This document shows, piece after piece, positions 36,095 through 44,434 of a DNA stretch of 64,000 bases (positions are counted from its first letter, which is position 1; every line of letters begins with the position of its first letter). Location: NCBI RefSeq assembly GCF_002843315.1, contig NZ_MVDD01000007.1:186001-250000 (forward strand). The letters run 5' to 3'. Source of the DNA: Labilibaculum filiforme (GTDB lineage: Bacteria > Bacteroidota > Bacteroidia > Bacteroidales > Marinifilaceae). A program made the position numbers and the translations under genes. The notes beneath the pieces were generated by a model. That model had not been told where the DNA came from and ran no database searches. It saw only the letters and a list, made by a program, of their open reading frames with translations.

Positions 36095-36167
36095 CTAACA
36101 TCCTGTTAAAGAATGCGCCCCGTAATTTACACTAAGCCAAAATGTTTTTTTATTTAGTGGCTATTTT

Positions 36168-38648
36168 CTACAAAATGTTTCCCAATTTCACACCCAGATA
36201 AATTGTTCTTGGATTTAATGGTCCGTATACGTATCCAGCATCACGTGCCGATCCGTAATCAAAATCATCTTGGAAAGAGTTAAAGATATTCTTCACTCCC
36301 AAATCGAATTGTAATTTAACATCTTTTCCTAAATCGAAATGATAGGACAAATTGATTCCCAAATCCATAAAATCATCTGTTTTTACGAGACTTTCCTGAA
36401 TCTCATTTCCATATTTATCCAACGCTCCGAAAATTTTATTTCCTTCCTCATCGAAGCCAGCACCTAAGTGAACCAATGTCATTGTACCAGTATACGATCC
36501 CGATAGCGTTGCTGTAAACTCATGAATTGGTTTCCAGTTCATGGCAAAATATCCGTAATGATGCGGTGTTCTTAAAATTTCATCCGTAGTTGTGCTTTCC
36601 TCGTCCGCATCATTACCCTGATCTACCGGATCGTCGTACTTACTAGATTGGATGGTGAAACCCATCTGATAATCGAACTTATAGGAAGGAGCTATTTTAA
36701 ATTCAAAATTCATTCCTTTTACCACTGCTCCATTGGCATTTTTACGAATCATTACCATATTTCCTTCTGCATCCACATCACTAAATTCGTTGAAAAAAGG
36801 ATCAATTAACTGTGTATAGAAACCTTCGGCAAGGAAATAAGCTTGTGTTTTACCTAAGGTTTTGGTGTAATCCCAGGATACGGTATAACTATTGGATTTT
36901 TCTTCTGTTAAATCAGCTGCCAATTCGTGAATAACACGTCGGGCAGTAGATGCTTCAATATGTAAATCCTCGTCGAAAATTTGTGGTGCTCTAAATCCTC
37001 TGGCATAACTCATACGCAATTGAGCTGCTTTTGAAATACCAAATAAAGCATTTGCTCTAGGACTAAATACAGTATTAGAGTAGCTGGAACCATCTGCCGA
37101 GTTTTCGATTTTATAAGAATCCATTCGAACGCCCATTAAAAATTTAACAGCCCCCAAATCCCACTTACTTTGAGCGAAAGCTCCTACCGTATTCGAAGTT
37201 TGATCGGCAATATTTGTTGTCTCTACAAAAGTGTTATTTGTATAGTCGTAGTAACCTAACTTATCATCTTTCAAGCTATTGTAAACATTCTCCAATCCAA
37301 GTACAATATCTGCCGGAGCGAAAAATAATCGATCGAATTTGGTGAAAAACTGTGCTCCTGCAGAGACAGCCAAATCGTCGGTTTGACCATAAGCTCCATA
37401 ATCTGGAACTGGTGTGACTAATTCCACTCCATTTTCGTCGAGCGTAGTTGCAGCACCATAGTAAGAGTCTCTATCGATACTTTGTCCAGAAGCATAAATG
37501 GACAATTTACTGATTCTATCCTGATTAAAATATTGATCCCAAGCAAAACCTCCCGAATTAATTCGATGACTTACTTCTTCGGCAATAGTTGCTTCGTGAG
37601 CTTTTAAATTTAGCTTATCGCCACCACGTCGGTACTCATCCACCACATGATATTCGAGCGTTAATTTTGCCAAATCGGAGAAACGATGATAAGCACGCAA
37701 ACCAGCACTTATATTTTCCATAGTCACCAATTCCGAATAGCCATCCTTATTTCCATCCCAATCGTCGCGTTGCCGATTCATTCCGAATACAAAAATTCCA
37801 CTTTGATGATCTTCGGATACCACAGAAGCATTAAAATCAGCAGTAATATCGGAAGCAGCACTACCGCTATCGTTAACACCTACTCCGATAATACCGTATT
37901 TTAGGCCAGCTTTAAACGAATTACTAATTGGATCTTTGGTGATAATATTAATCGTTCCAGCAATAGCATTGCCACCAAAAAGTGCTGAACCACCACCACG
38001 AACAACTTCTACACGTTGAATCATACTTGCTGGAATATGCTCCAAACCATAAACACCAGCCAATCCACTAAAAATAGGACGACTATTGATTAGTATTTGC
38101 GTATAAGGTCCCTCCATGCCATTCATACGCACTTGAGAAAAACCACAATTTCCACAATCATTCTCAACACGTAAGCCTGGCGAAAAAACTAAACCGTCGG
38201 CCAGCGTTAAAGCTGCTGTTTGTTCCAATAATTTTGTAGAAATTGAATTCACCACAACCGGTGCATCTTTTCGTTGAATTTTGTTTCGGTCGGCAGTAAC
38301 CACTACCTGATCCAATCCAATAAAATCTTCGGCAATTTTAAACTCAAGAGCCTTATTTACTCCTCCTTTTAGATCAAGTTCTTTTGCTTCTAATTTGTAT
38401 CCCACGCAGGTGGCAATAACATGGTAATGACCAACCGGCACATTTTCAATTATAAATTCACCTTCGAAATTAGTTACTGCTCCCATACTCGATCCTTCCA
38501 AAGCAACACTTGCATAGGGAATTGGTTCGTTACTATTACTATCGATCACTTTTCCTTTTACACTGGTAGTAATATTTTCTGCAGCTACAGAAAATGCAAT
38601 GCCAATTAGCATAGCAATGCTTATAAATAGATGAGTTAATATCCTCAT
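36168..38648 (-). CDS. TonB-dependent outer-membrane receptor with CarboxypepD_reg-like domain
   Basis: An 826-residue receptor for active uptake across the outer membrane. A signal peptide is followed by a CarboxypepD_reg-like domain (about 28-110, VKGKVIDSNSNEPIPYASVA). The plug carries two Cys in a CGNC motif ahead of SQVRMNGMEGPYTQILINSR and VYGLEHIPASMIQRVEVVRG. The 22-strand barrel ends GPLNPRTIYLGVKLG. The Cys pair in the plug and the His-rich membrane protein upstream suggest a metal or metal-complex ligand; this is inference. It is probably co-transcribed with the His-rich gene, 136 bases upstream. Confidence 0.93.
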   Translation of the reverse strand: MRILTHLFISIAMLIGIAFSVAAENITTSVKGKVIDSNSNEPIPYASVALEGSSMGAVTNFEGEFIIENVPVGHYHVIATCVGYKLEAKELDLKGGVNKALEFKIAEDFIGLDQVVVTADRNKIQRKDAPVVVNSISTKLLEQTAALTLADGLVFSPGLRVENDCGNCGFSQVRMNGMEGPYTQILINSRPIFSGLAGVYGLEHIPASMIQRVEVVRGGGSALFGGNAIAGTINIITKDPISNSFKAGLKYGIIGVGVNDSGSAASDITADFNASVVSEDHQSGIFVFGMNRQRDDWDGNKDGYSELVTMENISAGLRAYHRFSDLAKLTLEYHVVDEYRRGGDKLNLKAHEATIAEEVSHRINSGGFAWDQYFNQDRISKLSIYASGQSIDRDSYYGAATTLDENGVELVTPVPDYGAYGQTDDLAVSAGAQFFTKFDRLFFAPADIVLGLENVYNSLKDDKLGYYDYTNNTFVETTNIADQTSNTVGAFAQSKWDLGAVKFLMGVRMDSYKIENSADGSSYSNTVFSPRANALFGISKAAQLRMSYARGFRAPQIFDEDLHIEASTARRVIHELAADLTEEKSNSYTVSWDYTKTLGKTQAYFLAEGFYTQLIDPFFNEFSDVDAEGNMVMIRKNANGAVVKGMNFEFKIAPSYKFDYQMGFTIQSSKYDDPVDQGNDADEESTTTDEILRTPHHYGYFAMNWKPIHEFTATLSGSYTGTMTLVHLGAGFDEEGNKIFGALDKYGNEIQESLVKTDDFMDLGINLSYHFDLGKDVKLQFDLGVKNIFNSFQDDFDYGSARDAGYVYGPLNPRTIYLGVKLGNIL

Positions 38649-38784
38649 TTTATTAGAATTTAGGTCGTTGTTTGTGTTTATATATACACAGAATAATCCC
38701 AGACGCTATCATCTAGCATCTTGAAAAACTTATGTAATTATTGATTGAAAGGCACCTTATGAAAGGCGTTAAAAAATGGTAATG

Positions 38785-39150
38785 CTACAAGAAAGCAGGA
38801 GGAGCCCTATTACCAAGAATAGATCTTGAGTATTCCTTCTTCACCCGAAGGTGGTAGATATTTATAATCTCAAAAGCTTTTCCAATTAGAGCCGCTAAGA
38901 AAAAAATGGTAGTAAGCGAAAAAAGGAAACTTGTAATTTGCTGTAAAGCAAAACATTCGTGTGAAGAATGGTGATGATTTGCAGTTCCGTTGGTACTCCC
39001 CGATTTTTGGTATGGGTGAGCGTGAACCATAACATAGCCATGCGAATCTCTATGAACATGAAGATTAAAAACAGCATTACCCGCCAACACCATCATTGCT
39101 GGGAGCAGTATACTTACAATTGCTATTTTAAACTTTCTGAAACCGTTCAT
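38785..39150 (-). CDS. Small His-rich membrane protein
   Basis: A 121-residue protein with two hydrophobic segments (about 9-28 and 72-93). Between them is a loop with many His residues (NLHVHRDSHGYVMVHAHPY, then ANHHHSSHECF), expected to face the periplasm and able to bind metal. The C-terminus ends NRAPPAFL, a short end also seen in some small proteins linked to copper uptake or resistance. The ATG at 39150 is chosen over a TTG two codons upstream. Promoter and operator-like sites lie directly upstream; a TonB receptor follows. No named family is recognised. Confidence 0.75.
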   Translation of the reverse strand: MNGFRKFKIAIVSILLPAMMVLAGNAVFNLHVHRDSHGYVMVHAHPYQKSGSTNGTANHHHSSHECFALQQITSFLFSLTTIFFLAALIGKAFEIINIYHLRVKKEYSRSILGNRAPPAFL

Positions 39151-39182
39151 AAACAAATTAAATTGCTATAATTATCACGGTT

Positions 39183-39213
39183 CAAAAGTAACCAGTACCA
39201 ATTCGTTTAACAA
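39183..39213 (-). promoter_or_regulatory. Promoter of the His-rich protein / TonB receptor unit
   Basis: On the minus strand TTG (39213-39211), 20 bases, then TACTTTTG (39190-39183), matching TTG-N19/20-TAnnTTTG. The ATG follows about 33 bases later. Confidence 0.55.
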
Positions 39214-39234
39214 TACCTAAATGTTGGTATTAGG
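39212..39234. promoter_or_regulatory. Operator-like inverted repeat overlapping the -33 box
   Basis: Two overlapping dyads, AATACC/GGTATT (39212-39231) and CCTAA/TTAGG (39216-39234), surround the same centre region and touch the -33 TTG. This is where a repressor or metal sensor would act. No regulator gene is adjacent. Confidence 0.45.
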
Positions 39235-39248
39235 CAATAAGTATCCTG

Positions 39249-40577
39249 TTATAAAACACATTTGCCATTCATTTCATTAAAATACTTCCTTATTACCTCT
39301 TCGGAAGCTACTAAATCTGAATCCAATACGGGGTTATCTTTTCTAATTCGAGAAATATAATCCTGTTTCGAGCAAATCATTTCGTTGTGGTACAAATACC
39401 AAAACTGAACATAAATCCAGAGGTCATTTCCTGGTCCGAATTTAGACCGTAATTCGTAAGCTTTTTCGGTAAGTTCTTCTATTTCGGAGCCAAATCGGTA
39501 AAACATATTTTTAAAAGCAAGCGGAGGCACGCCTGTTTGTTTCGCTTCATCGAAACGATAATCGCCAAATTCGATAAGTTGCTGTATTTCTGTTTTCCCT
39601 TCAAATTTTGTATCGATAACAGGAAGTATTGATAGTTGTTGCAACAATTTAGAGGAAGAGATGGAAAGCTTATTGTCAATCATTTCAGCAAGGTCGGTAA
39701 GTTGATTTTTTAGTGAATCGTTCGCACTTGTCTCTACCAAATTCGAACTGATAATATCCTCTTCACTAAATTTACTTTCCCATTTCACCAAACGATTTAT
39801 TTCCTGAATAAGTTTCCTAACAAATTGTCTATTATCCGATTGAGAATCGCAGATAATCAGGAAATAATCTTGATATCGAACCATTCTTACCAAAACACCA
39901 TCAAGTGTAAACTTTAAACTTCTTTTTAAATAAAGACCTTTTTTACGTAGATAAAAGCGAATCTCGGTTTTTGTAGCTACCTTATATAGCTCTGAAAAAG
40001 AAAGTAAAGAATGATAAGAAACGGAATACAAGTTTGATTTTTCTCCTATTTTATCGCGAACCAATAACTCCCTCTCACTTTTAATTTCAGTGCTTATATG
40101 ATTTAAAACTACAAGCCCTTTACGAACTGCACTTTTCAATAAAGAAAGCAGCAACCTATTGGTAGATATCTTAAATTCCTTATCGATATAAACCGCATCA
40201 TCGGTTTCTGTGGTAAGCATTGCCTCATACTTTGAAATGTCTTTATCGCGAATACTTCCTGGAAATATTTTTTTCCATTTCGAAACATTACGCTTTACAT
40301 TCAAATATTCGTCGGGTAAAATTAAATGAGGAAAGCGATTACGAAGTGCTAGAACAAAAGAATTGGTACTTTCCGAAGTAGTTACAATAGGATGCAAAGA
40401 TTCTTGAAAATCATTTTCGGTAAAAATTGCACATTTATAACCATTAGTTACAGCCAGAAAAGCAAACAAAACCTCCTTAATACCAGCACTTAAAATCACA
40501 AAATCGAAAGTCGAATTGCTTGCTGCTTCAATAAATTTATCTCTTTTTAACACGGAATATTGTAAGGAGTCCTCCAT
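39249..40577 (-). CDS. Degenerate glycerol-3-phosphate dehydrogenase (GlpD)-like protein
   Basis: A 442-residue protein with the overall plan of GlpD but a damaged FAD site. FDFVILSAGIKEVLFAFLAV stands where GlpD has the GxGxxG loop, followed by CAIFTENDF (GlpD: ALIExxDF), ALRNRFPHLILPDEYL (GlpD: LLRNAPHLVxPLPF), a DAVYIDKEFKISTNRLLLSL segment (GlpD: DxRLxLxLxxxA) and a C-terminal helical domain with YHNEMICSKQDYISRIRK like the GlpD EMAxTxEDVLxRRTR block. The Gly residues needed for FAD are mostly lost. The frame is intact. Probably a pseudoenzyme; function unknown. It may also be only distantly related. Confidence 0.6.
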   Translation of the reverse strand: MEDSLQYSVLKRDKFIEAASNSTFDFVILSAGIKEVLFAFLAVTNGYKCAIFTENDFQESLHPIVTTSESTNSFVLALRNRFPHLILPDEYLNVKRNVSKWKKIFPGSIRDKDISKYEAMLTTETDDAVYIDKEFKISTNRLLLSLLKSAVRKGLVVLNHISTEIKSERELLVRDKIGEKSNLYSVSYHSLLSFSELYKVATKTEIRFYLRKKGLYLKRSLKFTLDGVLVRMVRYQDYFLIICDSQSDNRQFVRKLIQEINRLVKWESKFSEEDIISSNLVETSANDSLKNQLTDLAEMIDNKLSISSSKLLQQLSILPVIDTKFEGKTEIQQLIEFGDYRFDEAKQTGVPPLAFKNMFYRFGSEIEELTEKAYELRSKFGPGNDLWIYVQFWYLYHNEMICSKQDYISRIRKDNPVLDSDLVASEEVIRKYFNEMNGKCVL

Positions 40578-40648
40578 TTTACTTTTATTAACTTATTTTT
40601 GTTTTGAATCTTTGTAATTTTGTTGCCTAATAATCAAAACTAATCAAT

Positions 40649-42535
40649 TTGAAAAAGATAGCTTTTTATATCCTTTTGGGATTTGCAATTTCAACCGTAC
40701 TATATTCGTGTGCACGAAGAGGAATTCCAACCGGAGGACCTATCGACCATCAAGCTCCCAAGGTTATTTTAACCAAACCTATTAATTACGCCACCAACTT
40801 TAAAGGTGGAAAAGTAGAAATTTTCTTCGACGAATTTGTACAACTAAAAGATATAAGTGAAACTTTCACAATATCGCCACCACTTAAAAAGAAACCTTTG
40901 GTAAAATTAAAAGGTCGCTCTATTTATGTGAAATTAGAAGAGAAACTTCGCGAAAACACTACTTACACACTCGATTTTGGAACGGGAATTACCGATAACA
41001 ACGAAGGAAATCCTTTGGGGGAATATCAATTCGTGTTCTCAACAGGGAAACAATTAGATTCATTAAGCATTAAAGGTAAATTAGACAATTCCTTTAATCA
41101 ATTACCCGTTGAAAAAGCGATGGTAATGGCTTATTTAAATACGAACGATTCTGTTCCTTACTCGGTAATACCAAGTTACGTAGCCAAAACCGATTCGGCA
41201 GGATATTTTCAATTGAATAATTTAAGTGCTGGAGATTATAAGTTATTTGCAATTGTGGATGGCAACCGCGACTTTTTTTATAATGGTCCTGGAGAGATGA
41301 TTGGTTTTAGCAATGAAATTATTACGCCAGCAATTCATACTTACGAGCAATTAGATAGCATTGGAGCCGATTCGGTGAAAATTACTAAAATGATGACCAC
41401 CGAACCATCGAATATTTACATTAGAATGTTTGATGAAGAAAATCCGCTTCAATACCTTACCACCTTCAAAAGAGACCGAAGAGAACAAATTTATTTCGAA
41501 TTTAATTCGAAAAGAAAAGATAGTTTAAAAATTGATTTTATTGATGTGGATGAAAAAGAGGATTGGTTTTTATTGGTGAAAAATAAAACGAACGATACGC
41601 TATCCTACTGGATTACCGATTCGACCATTTACCAAAGAGATACACTTCTGGCTAAACTGGAATACATGAAAACCGACTCGTTGGGACAACTAATAAATTT
41701 TACAGATACGGTAAAATTAAATTACAAAGATCCGAAAAAAGCAAAAGCATCGAAAAAAGAAAAAAAGAATCAGAAACTAAAAATACCTAGCTACGAATTT
41801 AAATTTAATGCAAGCAGCACGCAGGATTTAAATAAGAATTTAATTATTGATTTTAATGAACCTCTGGCTCAAATGAATACCGACAGCATTCATTTCTATC
41901 AAATTCAGGATACTTTAGAAATCCCTATTGATTATAGCATTGAGAAAGATGCTTCGAACATTCTTCGTTACCATGTTAAAATAAACTGGAAGCCTGAAAC
42001 TCAATACAAAGTGGAGTTTGATTCTACCGCATTTTTAAATATTTATGGCATATACAGCGATAAGTATGAAGGTAAAATGAAAACTAGAGAAGAAGAATAT
42101 TATGGAAAAATATTGCTAAATGTAACGAATGTAAAATCGCCTTTGCTGGTACAACTATTAAAGAATAACAAAAGTGAAAATATCATTCAAACTAAAAAGA
42201 TTTACTCCGATCAAACTGTAATTTTCGATTACTTGGCTCCCGACACCTATATTTTTAAGGTAATTATTGATGCCAATGACAATGGCAAATGGGATACTGG
42301 GAATTACAAGGAAGGTTTGCAACCAGAAATGGTACTTTACTTTAGAAAAGAGATTAAAGTACGTTCGTATTTTGAGGTAGAGGATGGTATTTCGATTTCG
42401 GAAAGTGGACCAGAAATTAATTTTAATCAGCATTTAATTGATCTGGAACAAAAACGCAAGAAAGAATTAGAAAAAGCCCTGCTGAAAGAAGCGGAACAAA
42501 ATAAAAAGAAAACAAGAAACAAACAGAACAATTAG
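40649..42535 (+). CDS. Ig-like (Big_5) domain lipoprotein
   Basis: A 628-residue putative lipoprotein, starting at TTG (40649), lipobox TVLYSC (Cys21) followed by ARRGIPTGGPIDHQAPKVIL, a start typical of Bacteroidota Ig-like-domain lipoproteins. An Ig-like domain follows (about 33-130: NFKGGKVEIFFDEFVQL, YTLDFGTGITDNNEGN), then carboxypeptidase-regulatory-like beta domains (FQLNNLSAGDYKLFAIVDGN) and a basic coiled tail. Role unknown; likely periplasmic or surface-exposed. TTG is accepted because the signal peptide begins there and a TAATTTTG -7-like box is at 40615-40622. It is followed by the thiamine-binding gene after two bases. Confidence 0.85.
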   Translation: MKKIAFYILLGFAISTVLYSCARRGIPTGGPIDHQAPKVILTKPINYATNFKGGKVEIFFDEFVQLKDISETFTISPPLKKKPLVKLKGRSIYVKLEEKLRENTTYTLDFGTGITDNNEGNPLGEYQFVFSTGKQLDSLSIKGKLDNSFNQLPVEKAMVMAYLNTNDSVPYSVIPSYVAKTDSAGYFQLNNLSAGDYKLFAIVDGNRDFFYNGPGEMIGFSNEIITPAIHTYEQLDSIGADSVKITKMMTTEPSNIYIRMFDEENPLQYLTTFKRDRREQIYFEFNSKRKDSLKIDFIDVDEKEDWFLLVKNKTNDTLSYWITDSTIYQRDTLLAKLEYMKTDSLGQLINFTDTVKLNYKDPKKAKASKKEKKNQKLKIPSYEFKFNASSTQDLNKNLIIDFNEPLAQMNTDSIHFYQIQDTLEIPIDYSIEKDASNILRYHVKINWKPETQYKVEFDSTAFLNIYGIYSDKYEGKMKTREEEYYGKILLNVTNVKSPLLVQLLKNNKSENIIQTKKIYSDQTVIFDYLAPDTYIFKVIIDANDNGKWDTGNYKEGLQPEMVLYFRKEIKVRSYFEVEDGISISESGPEINFNQHLIDLEQKRKKELEKALLKEAEQNKKKTRNKQNN

Positions 42536-42537
42536 AT

Positions 42538-42849
42538 ATGTCAGTACTATTGGAATTTGCTATTTTCCCAACCGACAAAGGAGATAGCGTAAGTAAACAG
42601 GTTAGTAAGGTAATTAAATTGATCCGCGAAAGCGGTATTAGCTACCAACTAACAGCAATGGGAACGCTGATTGAAACAGATGGATTACCGGAAGCTTTAG
42701 CGCTTGTAAATAGTTGTTATGATGTTTTAGCAGAAGATTCGGAACGAGTTTACACTACAATGACGATTGATATTCAGAAGAACAAGCACAATCGACTAAA
42801 AACAAAAGTGGAAGCCATCGAAAATAAAATTGGCAAGGTGAACAGGTAA
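42538..42849 (+). CDS. Thiamine-binding protein (MTH1187/YkoF-like, DUF77)
   Basis: A 103-residue ferredoxin-fold protein. The family pattern is clear: SVLLEFAIFPTDKGDSVSKQV, then ESGISYQLTAMGTLIETDGL and ERVYTTMTIDIQKN. The fold binds thiamine or related ligands in studied members. It lies two bases after the Ig-like lipoprotein gene, so it belongs to that transcript. Cytoplasmic, no signal peptide. Confidence 0.88.
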   Translation: MSVLLEFAIFPTDKGDSVSKQVSKVIKLIRESGISYQLTAMGTLIETDGLPEALALVNSCYDVLAEDSERVYTTMTIDIQKNKHNRLKTKVEAIENKIGKVNR

Positions 42850-42924
42850 GGTTCAAGGAACAAGTGTCAAGTGACAAGGAACAAATCTCATCTCTCGCAT
42901 CTCAAATCTCAAGAAAATTCTCGA
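42850..42924 (+). repeat. Low-complexity intergenic segment
   Basis: Short internal repeats of the forms CAAGGAACAA, CAAGTGTCAAGTGACAAGG, and ATCTCATCTCTCGCATCTCAAATCTC. The style matches scattered simple intergenic sequence in Bacteroidota. It lies between two co-directed genes and has no obvious gene. Confidence 0.5.
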
Positions 42925-43803
42925 ATGAAACATGTATTCCCATTTAAGTACAGTATTTTCTCCAAAAGAACCATTTTGGTTCTGCTTCTGCTTCTGCTTA
43001 TGGGAACATTTGCTGTAAAAGCACAGTGCTTGGAGAATAACTTTGCTTTTCAGTCGGGCGAAAAATTAGTTTTTAGAGGATATTACAATTGGGGATTTAT
43101 TTGGGTGGCAGCCGGAGAAGTTAGTCTATCGGTTCGAACCACTAAGTTTCAGAACAAAAAGACATTTAAAATTGAGGGTGAAGGCAAAAATACAAAGGCG
43201 TTTGACTGGTTTTTTAAACTTAGAGATACGCTTACCTGTTATGCCGACACAAAAACTCTTGCTCCTCTCTATTTCGACAGGCGAACGCATGAGGCCAAAT
43301 ACGATGCGCATCATGAGTACTGGTTCGATTATGAGAAAAACCAGATTAGATCGAAAATTCAGAAACGCGACAAAGCGGTGAAGTTCGACACGCTAAAAAA
43401 TAAGCCTTGTACTTTCGATATTTTATCGGTGGCTTACTATGTGCGCAATCTCGATTTTGCGAAATACAAAAAAGGCGATAAAATTCCTCTTTCGATGCTG
43501 GTCGATAACGAAATTCACTCCCTATACATTCGCTTTCGCGGATTAGAAACGATCAAAACCAAATCGGGCGAAAGCTTTGAGTGCCTTAAATTCTCTCCTC
43601 TTTTGGTGGAAGGAACCATGTTTAAAGGCGGCGAAGACATGACGGTTTGGTTGAGTAACGACGACAATCGAATTCCTATAATGGTGGAAGCAAAAGTACT
43701 GGTTGGCAGCGTTAAAGGGCTTTTGGAAAGCTACGAAGGATTGCGAAACACCAAAAATTCACTTTTCAAAAACGAGAAAGGAAATTTAGAAATTGCGGAA
43801 TAA
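42925..43803 (+). CDS. DUF3108 domain protein
   Basis: A 292-residue exported protein with a signal peptide ending about FAVKAQ. The DUF3108 domain follows: NNFAFQSGEKLVFRGYYNWG, AGEVSLSVRTT, DRRTHEAKYDAHHEYWFDYE and the C-terminal DNRIPIMVEAKVLVGSVKG. Function unknown; the fold is probably beta-rich and periplasmic. ATG at 42925 is chosen because the upstream GTG frame (from 42871) runs through the low-complexity repeat. Confidence 0.87.
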   Translation: MKHVFPFKYSIFSKRTILVLLLLLLMGTFAVKAQCLENNFAFQSGEKLVFRGYYNWGFIWVAAGEVSLSVRTTKFQNKKTFKIEGEGKNTKAFDWFFKLRDTLTCYADTKTLAPLYFDRRTHEAKYDAHHEYWFDYEKNQIRSKIQKRDKAVKFDTLKNKPCTFDILSVAYYVRNLDFAKYKKGDKIPLSMLVDNEIHSLYIRFRGLETIKTKSGESFECLKFSPLLVEGTMFKGGEDMTVWLSNDDNRIPIMVEAKVLVGSVKGLLESYEGLRNTKNSLFKNEKGNLEIAE

Positions 43804-44434
43804 AACGAAGACTACAACTGATTCGTATATCAGAATAAATTAGTAGTAAGTTATAGCCTGACAAGCACAGCTTGTTTAAAGTCAGAGTTTGATTTTACTG
43901 GAACTTTTGCTTTTCCTGTTCGGCAATAAGAGTATTTGCAGCAAAGCGGGTAATTACGCAACTAAAAACTCCGCTTTTAATCTTAACGAGTGGTTTGCAC
44001 AAAAAAAATTACCATTTTTTACATTATTCCTGGCATTTCTTCTTCGGCAACAGCTAAAAATGAACTCATATTTCAACTCCGAAGAGAAAGTAGCCAAAAT
44101 GTCGTTCAAATTGACCATTTTATATGAGGAAATGAGCTCGTTTATGTTCAAATCGCGTATTTTATATCAGAATTGGTCGCAATTACATTCAAATCGACCA
44201 TTTCACATCAGAAATACCGAATTTGAACTTCAAATTGCTCATTGCCGAAGAGATTAACCTTCAATTTTATAGAAACGAGTTCAATTCTGATGAGAAATCT
44301 GCCAAATTGTCCTTCTAATTGCAATTCCGGGGAAGAATTGCCCCCATTGAACTTCAATTACTCTATTCCGTTGAGTTTGCGCTATTATTACATGTGAAAA
44401 GATAATTTCAGAGAGAAACGACACTAGCTCCACC
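43804..44434. other. Intergenic region with a degenerate tandem repeat and no accepted gene
   Basis: 631 bases. The first half is AT-rich and has no recognised element; the second half carries the tandem repeat described separately. The only long ORF (122 codons from 43889) runs straight into the repeats and lacks any family likeness. Confidence 0.5.
44070..44395 (+). repeat. Degenerate tandem repeat of about 41 bp
   Basis: About eight divergent copies, most easily seen by the recurring TTCAAATTGACC/TTCAAATCGACC/TTCAATTCTG starts at 44105, 44147, 44188, 44229 and 44280. Spacings are 42, 41, 41 and 51 bases. A second shared part is GAAGAGAAAGTAGCC (44081) and GATGAGAAATCTGCC (44288). Copies are roughly 60-80% alike. 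No spacers of a CRISPR type, no coding frame kept. Confidence 0.65.

Noticed and set aside
43889-44257. 122-codon plus-strand ORF
   Set aside because: It runs through the degenerate tandem repeat, lacks a clear start signal and shows no family likeness.
44070-44395. CRISPR array
   Set aside because: Units diverge along their whole length, there are no unique spacers of fixed size, and no cas genes are nearby.
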